The translations under genes were made by a program, and so were the position numbers. Under the pieces are notes generated by a model. It was not told where the DNA came from, did no database searches, and was given only the letters and a program-made list of their open reading frames with translations. A stretch of 64,000 nucleotides of DNA from Ailurus styani (Eukaryota > Chordata > Mammalia > Carnivora > Ailuridae). Positions 1-11,967 of this stretch are shown here, piece by piece; within the stretch, counting starts at the first letter, position 1; each line of letters opens with the position of its first letter. Where the stretch lies: NCBI GenBank assembly GCA_002007465.1, contig LNAC01000103.1, positions 600,177-664,176 on the forward strand, written 5' to 3'.

Positions 1-1029
1 AATGTGCATCCAGAAAAATCCACTGTGCCTCTATTTTTTTCATTTTCTTGATTCACCCCCTAATTTTGTTTTCTGTGTGCCTTTTTTTTTGGTACATGTT
101 TCACCCCTGACCTTTTCTTTGAACCATTTTTGAAAAATAGTTATGCCTTCACATGTCTTGATTACCTTTTCAAAAGTACAAACTGAAGTGCCTCCTATTT
201 ATACACCTAGAAGTGTTATTCAACTATGAAAGGTCCACACGGCAGTACACTGCAGCTTGGACCAGCTGGAGAGCTTTATCTTGCTGTGGGTTTTACTCAA
301 AGTTGGCAGATTTTAGGGTCAACTTGATAGACGAGTCTGTTCTGAACAATATATCCAAAGTGGTGTATGGAACCTCTCAAATGCCAAGAAACATACCTTG
401 TGCATAATATTCAAATGTAGTATTTTTTTTCACCTTATATTAACTAACCTACATGGCAGAACTATTAGAACACTGGCAACTTTACAGAGGTGTCAAGTTC
501 CAGCATTTATCTCCCTATTCATAAATATAACTTACAAAGTCATCCATGACAACTGATAATTCTGAATCCTCAAATCCTATTGGAATGATATTACTGCTAT
601 AGTGTTTGAAAGATCCATAAATGCATAATAGGTCCTGGGATCCGTGTTGACTTGCAATTGTAGTAAACAGCTGATTAAGCTTATAATAACTGTCTGGCAT
701 ATGCTAAGAATAATCATCACCTATAATAGCCAATAGTCTATTTAAATGAGAGTGTAATAGGAATCCTAACTCTTGCATCTTTTTAAAGTTTTAATGATGT
801 CATTAATCATTGATTCCCCCAGGAGTATAAGATTACTTTTAGCTTACAATTTTGAAAGGTAGGGTAAATTCCAGGAACTTTCAGTGGTCAAAATTGCTCT
901 CATTCCATGAATTGGAAAAGCGACATGGGGACTGTGCCAGTTATTAAAATATCTGTTTTAGAGAAGTTTTTGTTTCTGACCAATATGTGTGGCTAATATG
1001 CAATTAATATGACTGGATTTATCCTCCTA
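1..1029. other. AT-rich sequence, nothing recognised
   Basis: No repeat family, RNA gene or coding frame is recognisable here. The short open frames (for example 213-407 + and 515-700 -) have no protein-like features and no splice context. T-rich runs lie near 40-100. Confidence 0.5.
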
Positions 1030-2717
1030 CCTAAGAGAAACAACAGAACAAAGTAAATAAAACAATGCTTTTCAAGATAATGGGCATGAGGCAACAGAAA
1101 ACAGAGACTTTTGAGATAGGGAAAACAAATGAGGCGAACCCTAAAACTGCCTAAGTTCACTTATTTGTAGGAACTTCCAGGTTACAGAGTGAGGAGGAGA
1201 AACCCAGGTAGAGTAGACAGACTTCCTGAGTTGACAAGGGAGATCTAATAGTCCAGGGACAACAAGGTGGCTAGATTTCATAAGGTAGAGGATTGGGATA
1301 ACAAAGCTGCACAGAAAGAGAATTCTAGAGCTCTGTAGAGGGATTCCTCAAGTGTTCGTCAGAGTACTGATCAGTCCAAGCATGTGAAAAACTACCTGGG
1401 GTTTGGAAATGAACCACCTAAAAGGATTAGAATATAGTAACTTGAGCTCACCCAGGGCTGGGAATAAACTGTATCTCCATCAGCCAGATTGGAAGCCCTC
1501 GTAATTCACTGAACATTTGGTAGTGTATTCAGAAGAATCGTGCCTTGGTGCCGGGGAATAATTAGCTATACACTGAGCACTGCTCCAGACAGACCTTACC
1601 AAATCTTAAGTATAAGACTCTAAAGTCTCATACTAGGTCTTAGTATCATAAATGTGTCCAAGAACAAAGATTGAGAATATAGGATAGGATTACAAAAATA
1701 TCCAACACCCAAAAAGGTAAAATGAACAATACTTGATATCCAATAAAAAATTATCAGCCATGCAAACAGGCAGGAAAATGCAATCCATAATGAGGAGAAA
1801 ATGAAATCAATTGAAACTGACCCAGATGTTAGAATTGGCAGACAAGCACATTAAAACAGTTATTACAACTGTATTCCATATGTTCAAAAAGCTAGAGGAA
1901 AAAATGAATATGTAAGTAGTGACAGAAAGGACATAAAAATATAGCCAATCTTCTAAAGGTGAAAACTACAGTGTCTGGGATAAAAAATGCATTGGATGTT
2001 ATTAACAGCAAACTATGCATTGCAGAAGAAATGATTAGTGAATATGAAGACACAGCAACAGAAATTATCCAAAATGAAACACACTGGGAAAAGATCTATA
2101 ACTAAAGAATGAAGAGTACATTTGGGACAAATTTAAGAAAATTATAATTCCAATTGGAAACATGAAGTTTGGCTAAGACAGGGAAAGGGAAGTGGCAGGA
2201 AAGAATATCTGAAGAAATAATGACATAAAAATTTCCAGATTGATTAATCTCTCCAAAAGTTTTAACAGTTCCAAAAATCTCTACTAACTCCAAGAACATC
2301 ACAGAAAATACAGTCCAGCTAAGTGAAATGTTGAAGCATCAATTACTAAATCATCCTAGCACCATTAGTTAATAATTTGAACACTGAGTGTTTCAGATAC
2401 TAAACTTATCTTAATAGTTTCTAAGGAGCAGTTAAAAGCATTACAATAAGTAGATAGTAATGTTAAGATTAGAATTAACATTTGGGGACACAATTATATC
2501 TGTAAAAATGTCATTAGTCTTTATTACAAGTAGAATACATGATTTAGGAATTTTCAGAACAGGTATTGAATATATAATTTAAAAAACCAAGGTAAATTAT
2601 AATTAAATTGGACAAAAGTGGTAATAAAGTGAAAATCTTAAAATAGGACAGAGGGAAAAACAAATTATGTCTAGGAGAACAAAGATAGTTTGATGGAAAC
2701 AATGCAAACAATAAAAC
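1030..2717 (+). mobile_element. Old LINE-1 (L1M type), 5'UTR and start of ORF1, sense
   Basis: The stretch about 1533-1620 and the block 1795-2100 resemble the 5' region and ORF1 of old mammalian L1M elements as I remember them: a 'gacccagatgttagaattgg' segment, then 'gacaagcacattaaaacag', then a coiled-coil-coding A-rich part. Similarity fades after 2330, but 2500-2717 still resembles the inter-ORF part. No open frame survives, so it is an inactive fossil. Its 3' side ends where a second, younger L1 starts at about 2726. The left boundary is approximate; subfamily is not determined. Confidence 0.65.
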
Positions 2718-2725
2718 AGTTGGGA

Positions 2726-5101
2726 AGGGAAGATGGCAGTGGAAGAGGAGGACCCCAGTTTACCCCATCCCACAAATACAACTAAACAACTATCAAATCA
2801 TCCTAAATACCTCAGAAATCTATATGAAGACTGGCAGAACAAACTCTGCAAATAAACGTAGAGAAGAGGCCACATGGAAGAGGGTAGGAAGAGCAGAGAT
2901 ACAGTTTGGGAGAGAAACAGATCATGACCCCTGTGGCAGCAAGGGAGCCACAGTCACAGAGAAGGGTGAGAAACAAACTAGTACACAGGGGAGCTCGCAG
3001 AGAAAACAAATCCTCATAGCAATTGGCTTGGAAAGTGAGAGAGGGTCCGAATTTTGTGAGTTCTTGCAACCAGCGGGGCTTAAAGCCTAGAGTTTTAAAA
3101 AATCAACATGCTTGGCTCTGGGAGAATTCAGATGACATTGGCGCTGCTCTTGGAGAAAAGGCAGGGCAAACAGCATGAAGACATACAGTGTGGAAACAGT
3201 GAGCTGAAGATCACTGGGGCACACAGTGGGGAGATTAGTTGGTCATTATGGAGCATGTCCCAGAAAGGCAGAATTCATAGAGACCCCTCCAGGAACAAAG
3301 GAAATGGCACCAGTGCCATTTCCCTCCCTCACCCTTCAGCATAAGCACAGCCACCTGCAGGCACCAGTGCAGCACTGACACTCGCTACCTAACTTGCTTA
3401 CACTGAGCCCTCCCTCCCATTGTGCTCTAGAAGAATTGCCCTTCCCAGTCATATTTGCTTCAGCCCCAGCGCAGTAGGCCCCTCCCATGGAAGACTGACC
3501 CAAACCCCTGCCAACACTGCATCTCCCCATCTGGGAGTTTTGTGAAGCCTCGGTTTCAGTGGCAGCAGTGACGGGTTTCATTTTACAAGCAGATGAGAAT
3601 ACACCTAGTTAAGATTTGACATATTCAGTCCAGAGACCAAACACTCCCCAATAGGCAAAGAGAGCCTCTGCAGATGACTGGCCTGAAGGAAAAAGGGGCC
3701 AGGACAAAACAGTAAAGCACATGCAACATATATTGGAGACACTCCCAGAAGCACCAGGCCCTGGTGAACAGGAGATACTACATGGCAGGGTACTACAAGA
3801 TCTCTTCATCATAAAGCCATTACCCTCAAGAATGGGAGATTTAGCTGACTTTCCTAACACACAGGAACAGGCACAGAGACTTAGACAAAATGAGAAGACA
3901 GAGGAATTTGTCCTGAATGAAAGAACAAAACAAGGTCACAGCCAGAGATATAAGCAAAACAGATATAACTAACATGCCTGATGGAGAATTTAAAGCATTG
4001 ATCATAAGGATACTCACTAGATTTGAGAAAAGAGTGGAGGACATCAATGAGGTCATTAACACAGAGATAAAGAATAACATGGCAGACATAAAGGGCTCAA
4101 TATACAAAATAAGAAATATGCTTGATGTAATAAACAACAGGGTGGAAGAAAAAGAGGAATGAATTAGAAGAAAGAGTAATGAAAAGTAGTAAAACTGAAC
4201 AAAAGAGAGAAAAAAGAATTATGAAAAACAAGAATGGACTTAGGGAACTCAACGACTCCATCAAACATAATAACATTCATATTATAGTAGAAGAGGGGGT
4301 TGAGAATTCATTTGAAGAGATAATATCTGAAAACTCTCATAATCTGGGGAAGAAAACTGATATGCAGATCTAGAAGGCACAGAGAAACCCCAACAAAATC
4401 AACAAAAGCAGATGCACACCAAAACTTATTGTAATTAAAATCACAAAATATGGTGATAAAGAAAAAATACTAAAAGCAGCAAGAGAAAAGAAGAGAGTTA
4501 CATACAAAGGAAACCCCCATTAAGCTATCAGCAGATTTTTCAACAGAAACTTTCCAAGCCAGGAAGGAATGGCATGATATATTCAAAATGCTGAAGGGGA
4601 AAAATCTGCAGCACAAATACTCTATCCAGCAAAGCTATCATTCAGAATAGAAAGAGAGATAAAGAGTTTCCCAAACAAAACCTAAAGGAGTTCATGATCA
4701 CTAAACCAGAATTGTAAGAATTATTGAAGGGGACTCTTTGAGTAGAAAGGAAAGACCAAAAATGACAGAATGAAGCTAGGAAACACAAAAGCAATAAAGA
4801 TGAATATTTCTGTAAAAAATCCATCAAGGAATTCACAAAACAAAAGGATGTAAAATACGACACCAAATACCCAAAATGTGGTGAAGAGAGGAGTAAAGAA
4901 TGGGTCAAACTTAAATGACCATCAACTTAATATAGACTGCTTTAGTGAATTAAATCTTTAGCGAATTCAAACAAATTAGGTGAATTAAAACCAAAAATTA
5001 AGGAAGATGTTATTCTAATTCTACACGCAACTTTCCAGAAAATTGAAAAGAAATATTTTCCAACTCATTCTATGAGGCTAGCATTACACTGCTATCAAAA
5101 C
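2726..5101 (+). mobile_element. LINE-1, 5'UTR + broken ORF1 + internally deleted ORF2
   Basis: It opens with 'gggaagatggcagtggaaga', the typical carnivore L1 5' start, and runs through a GC-richer 5'UTR (about 2750-3700) and ORF1 (about 3720-4730). At 4910-4935 it reaches the start of the region before ORF2 ('atgaccatcaacttaata'). By about 5010-5095 the text already matches the middle of ORF2 (reverse-transcriptase part, 'ctcattctatgaggctagca'). So roughly 2 kb of ORF2, covering the endonuclease and the first part of RT, is missing. At 5102 it is interrupted by a short L1 3' end and resumes at 5411. The element cannot be mobile. Confidence 0.85.
3721..4373 (+). pseudogene. L1 ORF1 remnant (RNA-binding coiled-coil protein), frameshifted
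   Basis: L1 ORF1 encodes the trimeric RNA-binding protein that packages L1 RNA. Three overlapping or adjacent frames in three different phases (3721-3972, 3917-4162, 4179-4373) together give an ORF1-like, Lys/Glu-rich sequence. It includes 'ITNMPDGEFKALIIRILTRF' followed by a heptad-like coiled coil ('EKRVEDINEVINTEIKNNM') and then 'IHIIVEEGVENSFEEIISEN', where the RRM-like part begins. The phase changes show at least two frameshifts. Homology continues without a frame to about 4730. Dead copy. Confidence 0.75.
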
Positions 5102-5410
5102 CAAAGATGGCGAGGAATTTGAGAGGCAGGGCAGGGGGTCGTGAGGGGTAGGGAGGGAAAAAATGAAAAAAAGATGGGATCAGGAGGGAGACAATCCATA
5201 AGAGACTCTTAATCTCAGGAAACAAATGAGGGTTGTTGGGAGGGAGGATGTGGTATGGATAGGGTGGATGGGTTATGGATATTGGGGAGGGTATGTGTTA
5301 TGGTGAGTGCTGTGAAATGTGTAAGCCTGATGATTCACAGACCCGTACCTCTAGGGCAAATAATACATTACATGTTAATTAAAAAAAAAAACAACAACAA
5401 AGATGGCAAG
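5102..5410 (+). mobile_element. 5'-truncated L1 3' end inserted into an older L1, with TSD
   Basis: About 283 bp (5115-5397) of L1 3'UTR: 'gactcttaatctcaggaaac', a G-rich stretch, 'gggtatgtgttatggtgagt', and an A-rich tail ending in (caa)n. It is flanked by 13-nt copies of the target: 'caaagatggcgag' at 5102-5114 and 'caaagatggcaag' at 5398-5410 (one mismatch). The host L1 ORF2 text reads across the two copies, so the insertion is the younger event. This is the normal product of 5'-truncated target-primed reverse transcription. Confidence 0.85.
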
Positions 5411-5570
5411 AACACAAAATGCTGACTAATATCCCTTATAAACATGATACAAAAATCCCTAACAAAATTTTAGAGAAGTGCAGTTTATCCCAAGAATCTA
5501 TAAATAATTTACCATTTAATAATCAAATAATATTATTCACTATATTAACAAACTGAAAATTGAGACTTTT
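5411..5570 (+). mobile_element. Continuation of the host L1 ORF2 after the nested insertion
   Basis: The text 'ctgactaatatcccttataa' then 'atccctaacaaaattttag' matches the RT region of L1 ORF2 immediately downstream of the part that ends at 5101. It degrades into unrecognised AT-rich sequence near 5570; no L1 3'UTR of the host element is seen. Confidence 0.7.
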
Positions 5571-6369
5571 GGTATATAAACCATTTCCTCTAGGTTTGGA
5601 ATTCTACTCTGCTCCCAGAGAAGGTTGGAGTTGAATTCTAGTTATATGTCTGAAAGTAATGAGGGGCAGTAAAAAGGGGACACTAGCAGAACTGCCTTGT
5701 CCTTGTAGGGTAAATGCCTTAGTCATTCATTACAGAGCCCTCAAACAAGGCAAGAAGAAACTAGTTGCTTTCTCAGACAAGAGAACCACAGGATTTAGTG
5801 GTCAGAGTGAACAGTTTTATATAACTTAATCTTATGAGTTTATTCTAATTCTCAGTTCACTGCCCCCCACCTGTTTCCTAAGATCAATGGATATGTTTGC
5901 AAGTATGATTAATATTTTATTTTGCTAACTCATTTTGCTTCCTCAAGCTTCTGCTACAAGTGATAAAGACTTATTCAATGGGGTCTTGAAGAATTAGGGC
6001 TTTGATCTTTTTGTTCTCATTCTTTAGGCCCTCCAAGTCAGTTACAAAAAGGAAAGCTGACACCATGATTCTAGAATTTCATTATCAACATTTTATTTAA
6101 TCATAGCAGCTATTTAATCAAGACTTAAATTCCTGGGCCCAGGAGAACACAGGTAATAACAAGGCACTGTTTTGTCACTGCATGTCAGGGACTGTTAGAG
6201 AACCGTTCTCTGATTGTGGTTGTTTTCTCACTGTGTTCAGTTGCATGCATATCAAATAACCCATCTTGGATCCTTATCATCGAATGCCTACTACCTTCAA
6301 CAACTTCCAGGGCCAATATTCTTTCAGTCATTTTTATAGTTAAAAAAATGGAAATGCGGTGGCCAGTTT
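5571..6369. other. Unrecognised intergenic/intronic sequence
   Basis: No SINE, LINE or coding signature identified. Short direct 'gaattcta' echoes near 5620-5640 are not an obvious repeat. Could hold an old LTR that I cannot name. Confidence 0.35.
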
Positions 6370-6386
6370 AAGAAAAATAGAATACA

Positions 6387-6579
6387 GGGCGCCTGGGTGG
6401 CTCAGTGGGTTAAAGCCTCTGCTTTCGGCTCAGGTCATGATCTCAGGGTCCTGGGATTGAGGCCCACATCGGGCTCTCTGCTCAGCAGGGAGCCTGCTTC
6501 CTCCTCTCTCTCTGCCTACTTGTGATCTCTCTCTCTCTGTGTCAAATAAAGAAATAAAATCTTTAAAAAAAAAGAAAAA
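6387..6579 (+). mobile_element. Carnivore tRNA-Lys SINE (young, mustelid-like)
   Basis: The tRNA-like head starts 'gggcgcctgggtggctcagt' (A-box 'tggctcagtggg'), followed by a B-box-like 'gggattgaggccc', a CT-rich middle and an AATAAA/A-rich tail. A perfect 17-nt TSD, 'aagaaaaatagaataca', lies at 6370-6386 and 6580-6596. The perfect TSD and near-consensus body mean a recent insertion. Pol III-type internal promoter; no coding capacity. Confidence 0.97.
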
Positions 6580-6596
6580 AAGAAAAATAGAATACA

Positions 6597-7800
6597 TAAA
6601 AGAATATTAGAATTAAACATGACCAGTAGGATAATTGGAGGAAACAAAATTTGAGGTTAAACTTGTAGATGAATATCTGAAAGTATACTGCAAAATTTAC
6701 CTCATAGAAAAACCTATTCTGGGACTCCTCTCAAAATCAAATGGAAAAAAAATCAACTTTACTACATGCTTATTGTCTATTAATACTCCCAATACTGATG
6801 CCACCTCTGCATGAGAAATATAATCTTGCTACTACTACCATTCTTCTAGTCTGGAATTCAAAATTTCAATTCTACTGAGTATAACATGACTCATTATGTG
6901 TTGACTTTTCTTAAATACAAGCAAGTTATTCAAAGATGGTTGGTGCCCAAGAATATGCCATATTTTCCCAACAGTTAATTTGCTCTACCTATTTTTCCAT
7001 GTGTAAGTAGGATTTATTTATCATATTTATATTCTTAATTTAGTACATACACTGTAGGATATAGGATCATATAAAAATAGGGGATTGGTTATCACCTACA
7101 GATTCTGTAGGCTGAGCTAGAGATAATATGTGATCAGACTCTGTGTTGCTTCACTTTTGACAGTGTGAGAAGATATTTTCAACTGTCTGAAACTTGAAAA
7201 TATTATATGAATGTCTTTAATGTAAAATGACTATGAAAGCTAGAGGCATGTACCTATTGAGTAATCAAAAAGATGGGACCTATTCAAGATATATCTGTCA
7301 TGTTTTGGCCAACTAGTTCTAAACTACTGTCCTATTTAGGGAAAACTCTTTATTATGTGAGTTTTGGTGAACGGGGAGCGGATAATTTCTCACTCCCTGC
7401 AGCTAAGCTTTTAGACACATAATTTAGGCTAAGTCAATCATATATTCCCAGAGGGACTTTGAAATTTGAGAGTGCTGCAAAGGGAGGGAGATTTAGAATT
7501 TATTCACAGTGGCAGAGATGGAGTTGAGATTTTGTTGATCACAGCAGGGAATGTCATCATTGGGTTTTTATGAAGATTTAATAAGTTGATGTATATAAAC
7601 TGGCTTGAATAATACAAAGAGATATCCTAGGTAAGTATTTATTATTAATAAGTAAGAGGCCATTTCAGTCATTGCCAAAATTGGACTTAAGAGCATTTCA
7701 CTAGTCCAGGAATTCAGAATTAAAAATTACTCCTTGCTATAGTAGTTCTCAGGCTTTCATAATTTAGTTTGTATTTCCTTAGATGTGAAATAAATATTTT
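6597..7800. other. AT-rich sequence without recognised features
   Basis: No repeat family or gene recognised. Several stops occur in every frame just upstream of 7801, including the frame used by the coding-like segment that follows. Confidence 0.4.
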
Positions 7801-8330
7801 GTTAAATTGGATGTTTACATGAATCAAATGACTCAGTGTATAACCTCCAATCAGTATAACTCATTTACTCCTGCAAAAGTTACACGTGATCGCTTTGAGT
7901 GTTTTGAGAGTAGATGTGTAAAAAGGGACACAAAACTAGTGCAACAGATAGATAACTATACTCCATTAATCCTCTTACTGGGAAGAAAAGGAGAACTAGT
8001 GTGTGGTATTGCCCAAGCAGAAAGTCAAATGCGTTAAGTGGAAGGCTGGCTATCCAATGTAGCAGATCTGTTCATGTCACCATATCGAGGTTTTGTGCTA
8101 GTTGGAGACAGTCCTGGAGTATTATGTAATGTTTTAGAAAGTCCAGTATGGGGAGTACTGTTTGCATAGTATATACCATCTAGTGCTTTGCATTTTGTTC
8201 TTAGAATTTCTGGAATTAGTGTTCTTGAGTACCGCCAAACTGCAGCCTCGGTGAAGATAAATTTATTTTATTCTCTCTCTTTTTGGAAGTATGAGAATTT
8301 TAAGTGTTATTTGTTTTTACTTTTTTTATA
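7801..8330 (+). pseudogene. Unrecognised coding-like segment with two in-frame stops
   Basis: One frame stays open from about 7801 to 8034 (includes 'RDRFECFESRCVKRDTKL' and 'YTPLILLLGRKGELVC'), stops at TAA 8035-8037, then continues in the same frame with 'VEGWLSNVADLFMSPYRGF' and 'VLVGDSPGVLCNVLESP' to TAG 8167-8169. A third stretch in the same frame ('LRISGISVLEYRQTAASVK') follows until about 8330. The composition (Arg, Cys, Gly, Trp, balanced acid/base) is unlike the Lys/Asn/Ile-rich random frames around it. About 175 codons with only two stops is unusual for this base composition. Stops precede it at once, no ATG-led start is clear, and I see no flanking TSD or A-tail. It could be a decayed retrocopy, a relic exon, an endogenous viral fragment or chance. 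I do not recognise the protein and assign no function. Confidence 0.35.
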
Positions 8331-8394
8331 TTTATGATAGAAAAATAGTATAAGGTAATTGGATAAATTCTAAAATCCATCTCAATTTTTATAC

Positions 8395-8560
8395 TAATAG
8401 AGTCTTCATTTTATATGTAAGGAAGCTGAAATTTAGCAATTTTAATGACTTGTCCAAGATCATACATATAATAAATGGCAGAAGTGGATGAAATCTGGGT
8501 TTTCGATGACACAGGTAATGTGCTTTTCACAATAGCCACTCATTAAGCTGCCTCTTAGCA
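8395..8560 (-). repeat. MIR SINE, antisense
   Basis: Decayed match to the antisense of the mammalian-wide MIR core: 'cattttatatgtaaggaagc' followed by 'gacttgtccaagatcata', then a 'tggcagaagtgg' segment, in the order of MIR. Confidence 0.65.
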
Positions 8561-10292
8561 GAGGACACTTTATAGCTGACTAATGCTCATCACAAAAGAA
8601 GAGAGTATCAGCAAGTCATCTGATTTCCAATTCCACCTTTTGATTTAACTAGGAAGAACTATCATTTTACAGGGGAAAAAAACCACTATAGGCAAAGTTC
8701 ATCAAGCCTCTATACCTCCTCCTTTTCAATGTTAACACAGACATATTATGTAAATGATCACCCTAACTAGTGTCTTCTCATTGTTGCCAAAGCCATGTGG
8801 TGAAGACTCCATATAGACTTGGACACTAGGATAAGTCCAGCTATAATGAGCACAGCTGACTCATGCTAATACAAATTACATCAACAGATCAGGAGCTATT
8901 GCTTTCCAATAAAGCACAAACTAGAACCATATTTATATTTGCAAACATCATATGTTTCAAAATTGTATAATGTGCTTTTTAAGTTATAACTATTATTTTT
9001 TCAATAAAGTAGATCTCAAAAGCACTTTCCATAAAGGCAAGATTTATAAGAAAAATATTAAATATTACTACAAATTTGTATTTTATAATTCTTTACAGTT
9101 TAAGGATATAGTGAATAATAATTTTATTCCTGATTTTTTTTAGCATTTTGGAATGATCTACTCATAAATATGTAATTCAGCAATTATAACCTGCTATGAA
9201 TCTTCCAGCAGTTTCTTGTGGCTCAAATTTTTGAATGTCCAAACCTGAGATCTGGAAGAGAATTCGTAATTTTCAACTTTATCAAGATAAACATCTGTTT
9301 CTATGTTTATCTAAATTCTAGAAAAGAAAAGAAGCATAGAGATGTGAGGGTTCTGGATTTGTTTTCCATTTTTTTATCTAAAATTATCTATTATCTAAAG
9401 GTGTAATACTATAATAACTTCTCATGCTACCTCAATTAAAAATAAACAGAAACAAATTTTTAAAATTTATTCTGTCAATAATTTGACTGGTCTAAGTTTG
9501 ATAATGCCTTCATTCTCACAAGTGTCTTCTGCTTTACACAAATTAAGACATCAGAGCAAAATGAAGTATTATTATAATATTCTCTGAGTATTTTATCCAC
9601 CTATTTGCCTTACATGAAACTGTATCATTCATGATGTCACTCTTTTTTTACATTGGAGACTGCTTGCTGTATCATATTTCAATACATCAGAGTTGGTAAC
9701 TGTAGTCAGAGATCCTCATGATCTCCAAACCTCTTCCAGTTCATTATTCTCCTCCTCCAGTCAAATCCCATTCTCATTTGAACATGTTTAACCCAGCTAT
9801 ATCTCAAATATCCTTTCATTTTTTTCTCTCACTTTATATGTTCATGGCAACTGCTTCTAGGCTGTCTGGTTTCTCTCTTCTATTGCATCCGGTTTACAGC
9901 AACAACAACAAAACATGGATCTGCAGAATCTCTCCCTGCCTTCCTTCTCAAGTCTACACATTACCTATTGAGTGCTGGCAGGAATACTAATCACATACGC
10001 ATACATTCATAATGCTACAATTTATGGTTTTCTCCATTAAAAAAAATACTTTCTGTCATCAGCTTCCTCCCATTCTCCAGAGTGAGACTTCTGCTATATT
10101 CAAACTTTTGCTCTGCAACCTACATCCCTCCCTTTTCTTCACAGGTAACACAACATTTACTAGGGTCATACAGACTTTGGAAGTCATCATCTGGTATCTC
10201 CCTCAACTTTCTTCCACTTACAAGTTATTTGTACCTATGCCCATCAATTCCTGTGGGGTTATGCTACAAGGAAAGTAAAAACATAGCCCATT
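8561..10292. other. AT-rich sequence; CT-rich part 9700-10280 not classified
   Basis: 8561-9700 is AT-rich with no recognised element. At 9700-10280 the plus strand is pyrimidine-rich and gives overlapping open frames (9718-9990, 10012-10278, 10082-10426). Their translations are Ser/Pro/Leu-rich and look like by-products of CT-rich DNA, perhaps an old L2/CR1-type LINE. No gene claimed. Confidence 0.35.
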
Positions 10293-10455
10293 GCATCAAA
10301 CCCTTACTATGTGGTTGTCAGCATTCTAAGGTGCTTTTTTTTCCCTCATTAGCCCTTCACATAAAACCTATGATTTATTATTATTTCCATCTTGCTTGTA
10401 AGGGAACTGAGGTACAGAAAAAGTGAGCAACTGGTTCATGTTGTTCAGCTGAAGT
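10293..10455 (-). repeat. MIR SINE, antisense
   Basis: Ordered match to antisense MIR: 'cccttactatgtggttgtca', then 'aggtgctttttt', then 'tattattatttccatcttgc', then 'gggaactgaggtacagaaaa', ending near 'catgttgttcagct'. Confidence 0.75.
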
Positions 10456-10984
10456 TTTTTTTTAATCAGGATTGCACCCGAGTTATCTTAAACAGAATCA
10501 ACATTACACTGTGACTCTTCTTACTAGAACTAATTCTTCTATCTCTTCTATTCTGCATCTAATATTTTCCTGCTTTTTGATGGGTTTTATCTTTTTTAAA
10601 GGTATGTTAATGTCTTCATGTTTCATAACATCTTAAGACTCAATTTCTTTAATAAATAATCAATATATTACCTATGCTTTAATGTAGATGATCCTATACA
10701 TGTAAGAGTCAAATAATAGGAATTTATTTTACCCATAGAGAAAGCATAATATAATTGAAACATAAATCTGTTTTTTTTTGTTTTGTTTCATTTTTATGGG
10801 TTTTTTTGGGGGGTATGTATGAAAAGATAGTAGTAACCTTTAATATGTACTACAGTGGCACTGTGTAAGACTGGAATCTAGATCTTTTAATTTTAAGGCA
10901 ATTCTTCACAATGCAGATGATATTTTAATAATCATATAAATACACACATATATAAATAAATTTAAAATTACACAAGCATTATTA
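10456..10984. other. AT-rich sequence, nothing recognised
   Basis: Long T and T/G runs at 10770-10815; no repeat family or gene identified. Confidence 0.4.
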
Positions 10985-11290
10985 TTTCAAAAACATTTTG
11001 CCCATCCTCTATCCCCTTTACTCTGGCAATCAGAAGTTTGTTTTCTTTATTTATGGGTCTGTTTCCACTTTTCATTTGTTTATTTGTTTGTTTTATTTCC
11101 TAAATTCCACATATGAGTGAAATCATATGGTATTTGTCTTTCTCTGACTGGCTTATTTCATTTAACATAATATCCTCTAGGTCCATGCATGTGGTTGCAA
11201 ATGGCAATAATGTCATTCTCTTTTATGGCTGAGCAATGTTCCATTGTATATACATACCACACCTTCCTTATCCATTCACAAATCATTATG
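10985..11290 (-). mobile_element. LINE-1 3' end, antisense
   Basis: Reverse complement of the L1 ORF2 end/3'UTR: 'ccacatatgagtgaaatcat', 'ctgactggcttatttcattt', 'ggctgagcaatgttccattg'. These correspond to the conserved sense text around the ORF2 stop. 5'-truncated; no TSD found. Confidence 0.85.
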
Positions 11291-11967
11291 GCTGAGATTA
11301 AAACCCTTTACACCACCATTCCTAATCCTAACTTCCTCTCTGCCTTCCTTTTGGGTAGTCATCTCTTAAAAGGTATTTTTCATTCCATATGATTTTATAA
11401 GCATTTCTATACATGTAACTTTGTCCAAAAATGAATGTTGAGATAATTTGTTAAACTTAAAGATCCCAAACTCTATACATACCTATTTCATTTGCTGTGT
11501 TTACAAAATGATGTCATAATATTAATGGATATAATTAACTATTTAATTTCAGCACAGCATTATATAATATAGATCTTATTTGACCATTTTCATTCTGAAG
11601 TAATTTTAAATAATATACTTTTTCAATAGTATAAATAATATTTCAAAAATATTGTCCTTATACATAATTTGATTATCTTTGTGAATAATCAGAGAAGGGA
11701 GGTAATTGTTTTGTAAATTTCATCTCTGGAGGTTATTAGAAGAAATATTGAACAGATTTTCAAATTCATGTAGCTTTAAGAGTGATTTTGTTTTAAATCA
11801 CAGTTAACAAATGACTAGTATCTTTTCTGTTTTATAATTCTATATCTATTTTTTAAATAAACTTCAGAAAAGTAATAGTCCCATTCTATTATCAGAACCC
11901 AATAAGAGAGTGCAGAATAGGCAAGTCCTAATAAGACTCTCAAATAACACTTTTCAAAGTTGTTTTT
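11291..11967. other. AT-rich sequence, nothing recognised
   Basis: No recognisable element between the antisense L1 end and the sense L1 ORF2 piece. Very AT-rich. Confidence 0.4.

Noticed and set aside
3841..4137. 98-codon minus-strand membrane-like frame
   Set aside because: Antisense shadow of L1 ORF1; A-rich sense strand gives Phe/Leu/Ser-rich antisense translation.
6387..6470. tRNA-like sequence with A- and B-box motifs
   Set aside because: It is the head of a SINE, with TSD and A-tail, and not a functional tRNA gene.
10012..10426. Overlapping 88- and 114-codon frames
   Set aside because: Lie in CT-rich sequence running into an antisense MIR; no family resemblance.
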